Assembly (NCBI RefSeq): GCF_003473485.1
Contig: NC_053046.1
Location: forward strand, 43,783,332-43,847,331
Length of the DNA: 64,000 nucleotides
DNA from: Medicago truncatula
Taxonomy: Eukaryota; Streptophyta; Magnoliopsida; Fabales; Fabaceae
Direction: 5' to 3'
Under the pieces are notes generated by a model that was not told where the DNA came from, did not search any database, and saw nothing but the letters and a program-made list of their open reading frames with translations. Each line of letters opens with the position of its first letter. The stretch's first letter is position 1. Below are positions 56,132-64,000 of the stretch, in pieces. The position numbers were made by a program, and so were the translations under genes.

Positions 56132-58188
56132 ATGCTCCCTCCGCGACAGCAATCCCGGGTTGGAGGACTGCAAACATCTTTGTCTCTTGTTTCTTCGGAT
56201 CCTCGCTTGTCTCCCGAGGATCCTAGGTCAAACTCTGATAACCTCCGTGAATCACCTACTGAAAGTGCTAGTTCTAGAGAAACCTGGCCTACTGCTGATG
56301 CTATTGCTGCGAAGAAGATGGAGAATGGAAAAGCTGATATTGACTGTCCTGATCAGTCAGTTATTCGTCGTGTTTCTAGTGCGGACAGAATTAGTCTTCA
56401 GGACATTGCTCGGGAAAGAGTGGATGTAATACATGAAAAAATGCTCCGTCTACCTGGTGAATTTTTAGAGGAGCTGAAAACTGGACTTCGAGTTATCCTT
56501 GAGGGAGGGAATGGCATGCAGCATAGAGATGAGTTTTTCATTTTGCAGAAGCTTGTTCAGAGTAGATCTGATTTGACAGCCAAAACATTGATTCGAGCTC
56601 ATCGAGTGCAGCTTGAAATCCTTGTTGCCATAAATACTGGAATTCAGGGATTTTTACATCCTAACATTAGTCTGTCGCAGCCATCGCTGATTGAGATATT
56701 TCTCTACAAGAGATGCCGAAACATAGCTTGCCAAAACCAGCTTCCAGCTGATGATTGTTCTTGTGAAACATGCACCAACAACAGTGGCTTCTGCAATCTT
56801 TGCATGTGTACTATCTGCAGCAAGTTTGACTTTGAAGTAAATACATGCCGTTGGATTGGATGTGATTTGTGTTCTCATTGGACTCACACAGATTGTGCCA
56901 TTCGGGAGCAACTTATCTGCATGGGTCCTCCTGTAAAGAGTGGATCAGGGCCAAGTGAAATGGTTTTCAGGTGTCAATCATGCAGTAGGACTTCAGAACT
57001 GTTAGGCTGGGTTAAAGATGTCTTCCAACATTGTGCACCATCATGGGATGGGGATTCCTTGATGAGGGAGCTTGATTTTGTTAGTAGGATCTTTCATGGT
57101 AGTAAAGACCATCGTGGGATGAACCTCTTTTGGAAGTGTGACGATCTCAAGGAAAAACTGAAAAGTAGAAAAATGGAAGCTAAAGCAGCATGCAGGGCAA
57201 TATTGACTGTTTTTCAAGGTATAAAATTTATATTTACTTGCAAATTGTAGTCTTCAAATATCTGTGTCGACATAATTGTGGTTTGCACTTTTCTTTTTCT
57301 CGCTCACTTTCTATGTCACATTTGGTTATGTCTGAACAAATGGTAATTCATTAAAAAAACTAAATTAGGAGCACATAAGAATAAGATGATAGATGCAAAC
57401 TGTCTGTTTTCTCTTCTTTAAAACCCAATTTTAAACACATGCGAATAAATTGATAGTTGCAATAGTTAGAAAAGCGTCTATAATAAATAAAAGTTTATGC
57501 TACAGTTTCAACCAGATATGCTGCTGTTGCCTTTATTTATTTATCCTCATTCTAACAAATGCTTTTCCTACATGAAGAGCTTGACCTAGACTCTCCAAAG
57601 AGCCTGGAAAATGTAGAAAGTGGAAGGTTGATTGCTCCGCAGGAGGCATGCAATAGAATTGCTGAAGTGGTGCAGGAGGCTATAAGAAAGATGGAATTTG
57701 TAGCTGATGAGAAGATGAGAATGTTCAAGAAGGCTCGCTTAGCTCTTGAAGCTTGTGATCGTGAACTAGCAGACAAGGCCAGAGAAGCAGAAGAACTCAA
57801 GATGGAGAGGCAAAAGAAGAAGTCACAGATTGAAGAACTAGAGAGAATTGTGAGGCTTAAAAATGCCGAGGCTGATATGTTCCAATTGAAGGCTAATGAG
57901 GCCAAACGAGAGGCGGAGAGGCTCCAAAGGATTGCTCTTGCGAAGTCTGATAAATCGGAAGAAGAATATACCAGCAACTATTTGAAACAGAAGTTAAGTG
58001 AGGCTGAGGCTGAGAAGCAATATCTGTATGAGAAAATCAAATTGCAGGAGAGTTCTCGCTTATCGCAGAGCAGTGGTGACCCCTCTTCAATGCTGATGTA
58101 TTCCAAAATCCATGATCTCCTTTACAATGGCCCTCCCAAAGCAGACAGTCAATCTAATGACTGCCACCCTTTCCGGACAAACCCGTGA
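56132..58188 (+). CDS. OBE1: OBERON1 PHD-finger protein
   Basis: Two coding exons, 56132..57218 and 57578..58188 (GT-AG intron), give 565 residues, close to Arabidopsis OBE1. The N-terminus MLPPRQQSRVGGLQTSLSLV matches the family after its short leader. A helical region follows (ARERVDVIHEKMLRLPGEFL), then the PHD zinc finger at about 208-285 (CRNIACQNQLPADDC, CNLCMCTICSKFD, RWIGCDLCSHWTHTDC). A long C-terminal coiled coil comes next (about 400-520, ERQKKKSQIEELERIVRLKN), and the end is CHPFRTNP. OBERON proteins are nuclear, act redundantly in shoot and root meristem maintenance and auxin-dependent embryo patterning, and bind modified histone H3 and partner TITANIA proteins. It lies downstream of HSP90-6 on the same strand, as I recall in Arabidopsis. 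Confidence 0.93.
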
Positions 58189-58320
58189 TGAGTATTGGTT
58201 CATTGTTGGTTGTAATTTCTTAAATATTATTATAGCATTTTCATTCCGTTATACAATTGACGAAGAGTTGGTTCAATTCCATTGCATTTGGGGCACTATA
58301 AACCTTTGTGAATGGAGGAG

Positions 58321-58465
58321 GTACTATTAAGTGTTTATAATTTGAACTTCGAAACTAGGTTGTTCTATGCAGTGTTTGTATGGATATGCTGGTACTATTA
58401 AGTGCTGATAATTAATTTAAACTTGAAAACTAGGTTTATTATGCGTAGTGTATGCATGGATATGA
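58321..58465. repeat. About 70-bp tandem duplication 3' of OBE1
   Basis: Two units beginning gtactattaagtg (58321 and 58392) share gaaactaggtt/gaaaactaggtt and tggatatg. They lie in or just after the OBE1 3' UTR. Confidence 0.7.
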
Positions 58466-58982
58466 TTCTGTGACGAATTATTGATTGTTGATTGATTTAT
58501 GGAATCCAATTAGTTGCTCGGTATATTTGTGTTGGGAGGAGATAGTCTTATTTTATATGTCCTTCGTGAGTTGAACCACGACCAAGTCTAGAGCAATGTT
58601 TTAAACTGCATTGAACCATTTAGTTTATCAATCTTGGTTCTATTGTAGTATGGTTTAACCGAATTGAATTTGGGTTGAACCATGATTAGTTCAACTGGTT
58701 TTTACTTTTTACTTTTCAGTTTTCACATTATTTTACTTGTTATTGTTATTGTTGCTTCTTAATACTTTTTAATTTATTTGTAATTTGGTTTAACAATGAT
58801 TGAACTTATTGAATCATGACCTGGATGTCTCAACACATTAGTCTAGAGGCTAAATGAATCTTATGTGGAGACAGTAAAAGTTAGAGGCTAAATGAATATT
58901 ATGTGGAGACAAAGTAAAAAGTGATGTTTGTTATTTCATAAAACCGCATGGCATTACATTACATATGAATAACAACTATTTC
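58466..58982. other. Convergent space between OBE1 and the FAS1 gene
   Basis: Only a two-copy tandem repeat was seen (58850-58920; unit of about 36-39 bp with tagaggctaaatgaat and ttatgtggagaca). It abuts the 3' end of the minus-strand FAS1 gene. Confidence 0.6.
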
Positions 58983-59564
58983 TCATGCCTTGATGCTCAT
59001 TTTTCTCATAGATGGGTTTGGGTGTGTGTCATTACTGTTCTTTGATGGATCCTTAGGTTCTGGAACACGTTGAAAAGGCAAACTATTTTCAAATGTCAAA
59101 GCAGCACTGATTCCATGGCACTTTATTAGAGAGTTTTGACACACATTTGGTGTGACAATCCTTGCATTGTTGACAAACAAACCTGCTCTAGCATTGTTGG
59201 TAATGCTGATCACCTTGCTTGGAAGGCCGGAGGGGACTATAGAACCATTTGGAAAATGTAATAGATGATTGAGCAGTAATGGTGTTGGAATAGAATGGCT
59301 AAGCAGGAAATCATGTAGCTCCTCTGGGGCTATTGAGAAGTGAGATAAATCTTCATCATTTGGCATTAGGAATGTGAGATCATTGTTTTGCATTTGGTTG
59401 GGTAAGCTGTTGAGGATTTTGAGGAGGATTACAAATCCATAATAAGACCGACTTTGCATGTCGGACATGGCTGTTTGCAGGTCGGTTTGGTTAAAAGCAG
59501 CTGTTGTGGATTGAGATTCACCAACTGCCAAGAGTGTAAGGATGAGTACAAACCAGAGAGCCAT
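58983..59564 (-). CDS. Secreted FAS1 (fasciclin) domain protein
   Basis: 193 residues, intronless. A signal peptide (MALWFVLILTLLAVGESQS) is followed by a single FAS1 domain at about 35-160: the first half has LKILNSLPN and LTFLMPNDEDLSHF (H1-like), the second LLNHLLHFPNGSIVPSG and NNARIVTPNVCQNSLIKCHGI. The C-terminal tail (FQRVPEPKDPSKNSNDTHPN) is Pro/Ser/Asn-rich and could be O-glycosylated, but there is no hydrophobic GPI-anchor signal. It resembles the short members of the fasciclin-like arabinogalactan protein group, expected at the cell wall or plasma membrane surface in adhesion or wall roles. The exact subgroup is unsure. Confidence 0.8.
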   Translation of the reverse strand: MALWFVLILTLLAVGESQSTTAAFNQTDLQTAMSDMQSRSYYGFVILLKILNSLPNQMQNNDLTFLMPNDEDLSHFSIAPEELHDFLLSHSIPTPLLLNHLLHFPNGSIVPSGLPSKVISITNNARAGLFVNNARIVTPNVCQNSLIKCHGISAALTFENSLPFQRVPEPKDPSKNSNDTHPNPSMRKMSIKA

Positions 59565-59642
59565 TGTGAAAAGCTTGAGTTTTTGCTTGAATCTCTAATT
59601 TTGTGTAGTAATGAATGAAAAATGTAATTTCACTTTGCATGG

Positions 59643-59650
59643 TATTTATA
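59643..59650 (-). promoter_or_regulatory. TATA box of the FAS1 gene
   Basis: The minus strand reads gctataaatacc here, 79 bp upstream of the start codon, placing transcription start near 59612. Confidence 0.65.
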
Positions 59651-59740
59651 GCAATGTTATTATCCATTGCCTATGTTGTCACACTTTTTTCCTTTTAAGG
59701 CAGGCGACAGGCTTTTTGTGTGTGAAGGGAATGTAGTGGT

Positions 59741-60603
59741 GAGGTTTAGCATGGGAAAGGGGAATTGTTTTTCACCATGGGAAAGTTTTTTATGAGCATT
59801 AGATCATGTAAGGAACATAATATTATCATAGTCTTTCAACACTAGATTATTTTTACATTATCTTCCATCATCCTTCTCTTTCCTCCATGACTCTACTCAC
59901 CCACCATACCTCCAACAACAACCTCTCAAATTCCGGTTATTAACCACCACCGACTCCATCTTCGTCATGTTCTTAAAACACCCGGTAAATAAAATTAAAG
60001 AACAGTTAACAAGAAATACCATTGCAAATTTTTTTATGATTGTTTTTAACTTAATGTTTTGTTCATTAATTCGATTTTGTTTTCCTATAAACAGACAACA
60101 ATTCAGAGTTTTATAATCCAAAAATCATATTATTATTTCTTGAAAGACAACAAGATTTGTTTTCGATTTTTTACTTAATTTTTTGTTGAACCAATTAAGT
60201 TAAAAACAAAACAAGTTAATTCATAGGAAAACAAAATCAAAACCATTGCCGTGAGCAAATTTTGATGTTTGTCTTCAACTTGATTTTTTGTTCATCAATG
60301 TTCCCACACTTTTATATTCTTAGACTTGATAATTTTTATTTACATGTGTTTTTAGGTTCTTGCAAAAAAGGCCAAGAATCAATGTGTTTTTGGATTTATT
60401 AATGTTATCTGGAAAGGCTTTGGTAAAGCATGGATTTCAGATCTCTGTAAAATTTTGGTATTCATGGGTTGAAGACAATATGAAAAGAAAGAAAAAAAAA
60501 ATAATATAGACAGTCTATTATAAAATATATACACCTCTTTAATTGAATGGTCATAAAAAAATTTCCTATGGTGGGAAACAACTTCCCTTTCCCATGCTAC
60601 CCC
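59741..60603. mobile_element. Non-autonomous TIR element
   Basis: The left end gtttagcatgggaaaggg and the complement of the right end (gggtagcatgggaaagggaa) pair over about 40 bp, including the ccaccatgggaaag / cctatggtgggaaa part. The interior is non-coding with a poly-purine bias. A second copy starts at 63820 and runs off the window. Confidence 0.65.
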
Positions 60604-61469
60604 AGAAAGTGCTTATAGGGAAAATATGGAAAAATTAATCAAGACTGACAATATTATTTAGTGTAAGTGGGAAAGATAAACCAACAAAAAAGTAGGGAAG
60701 ATCAATTGCGGAAAATAGTTGTTTTATTAAATGAATTCAAATTAATCATAGTCAATATAATTTCTGAATTTAGAGACATGGACAAACAACAATCAACATT
60801 CAAGTATTTTCATCACTTATATTCTGAATGTCTCCATCTTATTACCACTTTATATTTTTTATCTGATCAAGGAGTGGTCATTATCACTTCAACAACCTAA
60901 AAGTTCCACTTAAAGTAGAATAAGAATAAAAATTATGTTAAGAGAAAGGAATCATAAATAATAAAATTTTATATCTTTTTCCTTGTTTGTTGGAGTACAC
61001 TTGTTCGATCCAAAAATGCTAAAAGTATGAATTGGGCATGTTGTTATGCATAATTCATAAAATTAAAGAACTTATTAATTTCTTAAACAAACATCTTTTT
61101 GAAAGTAATTGATAAAAGATGATTGATAACCTCTGATTTATATGCTCAAGTTTATCAAAAAAAAAAAAATCTAGCTTCTAGTAAAATGCCGTATTTTAAG
61201 AAATTGAATTAGCAATCCAAGTGCTAGAGAGTTTTAACCTTTCTTTTTACAATAAATAAAGATAGTTGAAACCATTTTTTTTATATAAAAATGAGGGCAT
61301 AAGCACGAAAATAAGGAAAACCACAGAAAAATCGAGGGGTAGCAATCCTCATAATATTAGCTAACAATAAATATCTAATCATCTCTAAAAAAAAAAAGTA
61401 AATGTCTAATATGAGTCGGACATGCCTCGTATATCTTCAAATTATAATTCAAGGAGCACGCAATATTTG
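60604..61469. other. Gene-free stretch
   Basis: A 77-codon frame at 60667-60900 (MGKINQQKSREDQLRKIVVL...) starts well but shows no known domain. I cannot support it as a gene. Confidence 0.3.
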
Positions 61470-61900
61470 CTACACATCGATTAACCTATTCATATGAATG
61501 AGAAAGTTCATCATTCCAATCCACCTCCAATAGTCTTCTGCACACTAACAATTCAATCAACTGCTCTAAATCCCATCCTTCTCACATAGCTTAAACCCTC
61601 CAACGCTCCCCAAAGCTCAGCCACAAACGCATTACAGTCTCCAATATATTTAACAAAACCACCAATCCATTCTCCATCACCATTACCAGCTATATTTCCA
61701 CCCTTGCACGCACCATCTGTATCTAATGAAATCTATCACACGTTGGCTATTGGAAGTAATTTGGTCAGGCATTCTTGCTTGATTATAATCTTATGATAGC
61801 TTCAAAATTATTTTCATGCAACCCCTTTTTCTTCCATGTCCACAAACAATGGCATGTTGTTGCCCAAATATCTTTCCAATATCCATTCCCCCTCCAACCA
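61470..61900 (-). mobile_element. LINE zinc-binding and RNase H domain relic
   Basis: On the minus strand the order is YWKDIWATTCHCLWTWKKKG (near 61890-61830, end of the reverse transcriptase zinc-binding region), then ISLDTDGACKGGNIAG and FVAELWGALEGLSYVRRMGF (61740-61560), an RNase H domain still showing its first Asp and Glu. Stops and shifts separate the parts, so it is a dead copy. Confidence 0.65.
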
Positions 61901-62527
61901 GCATCATGACTTATGTTGAGATTAATTCAATTATCCAAATTATTGGCTTCATATCGAATATTAAAATTATTGTTTTATTTTTTTGTTTAAAGATTAACTA
62001 CTACTACTACTATAATAACTACATTTACGTACCTTGATAAGGGAAACATAATAGCTAGCGTACAATAAAAGGGTAACCCCTACTTGACAAAAAAAAGTAC
62101 CCCCTACTAAAACATAAATAAATGCAGCTACCAATTTTATTTTATTTTTTTGGTTATTTAACAAGTGTTTTTAAATGTTCACGTTTGCATTTGTGTGTAA
62201 ACTAAAACATGAGACGAAAATGAAATAAATCACAATGACATAACTAGTAATTATTTGATTATTATTATATGTGTGTGTATTGCCATTGCAACAAAAAAAA
62301 ATTACACATACATTCAATTAAAATGGAAAGAAAACTCATTAGCTCTTGAGGTATTCCTTAATAAAAAGGTCTTGAGTACCTATCAAAATTCCCAAAGTAT
62401 TTGGGGGTGAAGCACTGTAACTGTATAATAAAATCGCCCCTTTTGTTCAATAATATATATATATATAATTATCTATCTGTTGAAATATTATTTGAAGTAT
62501 ATATAAAAAGAGTTATACTGATTCAAA
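61901..62527. other. Gene-free stretch
   Basis: AT-rich, with an ACT-triplet run near 61998-62010 and an (AT)n run near 62451-62465. No gene was seen. Confidence 0.4.
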
Positions 62528-62640
62528 AGACCTAACTCAACTGACAAAATGTCGAAATTGTTAGACCGGATGTCATGACCGGGGTTTGAACTTCGATATC
62601 TCCACTTATGTGTGTGAGTTTAAAATGGTTAAAATTCTTA
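62528..62640 (+). mobile_element. tRNA-derived SINE, family B
   Basis: The plus strand has the A-box-like taactcaactgac, the segment ttagaccggatgtcatgacc, the B-box-like ggggtttgaactt and the family B body ccacttatgtgtgtgagttt. The same order is seen on the opposite strand at 54432-54578. No A-tail or target duplication was identified. Confidence 0.6.
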
Positions 62641-63083
62641 ATGTAGTCATGTGTCGAAAAATTATAAGATTTCTGTCCAAAGTAGTAAGTAACAAACCCT
62701 CCCCCTTCACTTTTTTTCTTTAACACCATAATGTAAGATATTTCACCCATGCATGCACCCACTAAAAATAGAAAGGCTTAACAAAAGAAACAAGAAACTC
62801 TTGTAATGTGTATACTCTTTTTGGAGCAAGATTATAATGCATGTTTCATCTAATTCAATCATATTTTTCATTAATTACGCACTTTATTCTTTTATATCTC
62901 ACTTAAAACTTTTTCACAAACACTTTCGTCCTTTGAAGCATCAATTGACAAAATGCTCTAAAATTGATTCATCCGTTGAATACTTCAAACTGCACTTGAC
63001 TCAAGTGGTAGCTAGTCATGTCTCCACTCTCCACCATAAGTGGGGGGGCACCCCCTTGCCCAAATAATCACCAAATGCTAACT
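62641..63083. other. Gene-free stretch
   Basis: The phrase cttgactcaagtggtagc near 62995 is an isolated A-box-like SINE fragment next to ccaccataagtgggggg. Nothing else was seen. Confidence 0.35.
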
Positions 63084-63108
63084 CATATATATATATATAT
63101 ATATATAT
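63084..63108. repeat. (AT)n microsatellite
   Basis: About 12 AT units; likely polymorphic. Confidence 0.85.
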
Positions 63109-63819
63109 GAGGGCATATTAAGGGAGAGGACTTTTAAAATAAGAGGATGAAAGGATTAAATCATAACCATTAGATCAATCTTTACCAAGATCTCTAATTT
63201 TCACAACTACATCAGAATTTTAGCACTTCCTTCCTCCTACGCGTTTTGTCTCTTTTCAGAGACTTTTCCAATTCCTCACCTTTTGAATCCTTCCTTTCTT
63301 TTCAAAATTGACTTCTCCACTTCGAGCACAAGACATTTTCGTTGCATCAACTATGTAATTTTTTGTTTAAAATTCATGACTTTTTGATTATATATATATT
63401 TTTTTTCATGGATACAACTTTTAAAATCAAACTATGAAATCAAATTTGGGATTATAGATTCTATTATTCTGTTCATCTTTACTATTAAATTTACCGTATC
63501 TATGAAATCCAACTTTCTTTCAATTGTTCATCAACAAATTTAACACATGCAGCAAAATTACATAAATGGGACTCTTGAATATTTAGAAAAGAGGACGATG
63601 TCAAAAAAAAAGAGAAAAGAGGATTAGTTTTTTTCAAAAAAAAAAAAATGAAGGAAAGAGAAGAGAAATAGGTGGGGTTGATTCATTGTTTACAGAGAGG
63701 AGAACAAGATTGAAAAAAAAAAATGGAAGAGGAATGATGACCTAATGGTAAGAATAAGTTTAATCTGGACCATTAATATTCATCCAAGGGTTATAATTAG
63801 GTCACCTTATAATTAAGGT
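63109..63819. other. Gene-free stretch
   Basis: A/T-run rich with no gene. The phrases aaccattagatcaa (63167) and gaccattaatattca (63769) hint at a foldback element but do not pair well enough to call. Confidence 0.3.
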
Positions 63820-64000
63820 GGAGTTTAGCATGGGAAAGGCTAGTTTTTCCACCATGGGAAAGTTAGTTTTTAACCATTGGATTAAGTAGGGAACAAAATT
63901 TTACCATGGTCTCTCAACACTTATTTTTTTTTCACATTATCTTCCACCACCACCCTTCCCCTACCTTTGTGTGTTTTTCAATTGTAATTGTGGTCGGACT
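63820..64000. mobile_element. Second copy of the 59741 TIR element, cut by the window end
   Basis: The sequence gtttagcatgggaaagg, then ccaccatgggaaag, gggaacaaaattttaccatg and cacattatcttccaccac follows the order of 59741-59880 closely. The right end lies outside the window. Confidence 0.7.

Noticed and set aside
60667-60900. 77-codon charged frame starting MGKINQQKS
   Set aside because: Good start context but no homologue recognised, no promoter seen and AT-rich surroundings; not supported.

Overview
The window is plant nuclear DNA: AT-rich, with intron-bearing genes far apart, long gene-free stretches and many small transposable elements. LHCB2, mitochondrial HSP90-6 and OBERON1 fix it as a dicot. 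The repeat types (tRNA-derived SINEs, Mutator-like and Tourist/Stowaway MITEs, LINE 3' ends) and the legume-like Lhcb2 suggest an inverted-repeat-lacking-clade legume. Medicago is my best guess, by recognition and not by search.

Layout. 0.5-3.8 kb (-): a two-exon member of the plasma-membrane-type Ca2+-ATPase (ACA12/13-like) family. Its reading frame is full length, but every catalytic and ion-binding motif has been replaced; this is the most striking gene here. 4.7-10.9 kb: SINE and MITE territory. 11.1-12.2 kb (+): LHCB2. 13.0-16.8 kb (-): a DYW-type PPR pseudogene carrying a Ty1/copia insertion with exact 5-bp target duplications. 16.8-25.4 kb: repeats, including a three-level nest of foldback elements (18.9-21.4 kb), and LTR-like and SINE copies. 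25.4-25.7 kb (+): a small EAR-motif protein. 25.7-29.9 kb: SINE, MITEs and a 1.6 kb terminal-inverted-repeat element with a broken GRF zinc-finger-like gene. 30.1-36.2 kb (+): 20-exon HSP90-6. 37.7-47.3 kb: LINE 3' ends, two F-box paralogues (-), a candidate multi-exon gene or pseudogene (41.5-42.9 kb, -), a foldback carrying an exon-like piece, and a decayed copy of HSP90-6 exon 3 plus intron 3. 47.3-54.9 kb: repeats and LINE/SINE/Stowaway copies. 54.9-58.2 kb (+): OBERON1 with a probable 5' UTR intron. 59.0-59.6 kb (-): a FAS1-domain secreted protein. 59.7-64.0 kb: repeats.

Together: the genes are ordinary and unrelated in function (photosynthetic antenna, mitochondrial chaperone, meristem PHD protein, SCF adaptors, cell wall protein). 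HSP90-6 and OBE1 lie in the same order as I recall for Arabidopsis At3g07770-At3g07780. Here the pair is split by about 20 kb holding the F-box duplication, the HSP90-6 fragment and transposon debris. Exon boundaries were read by hand from GT/AG sites and frame continuity; no alignment or database search was run.
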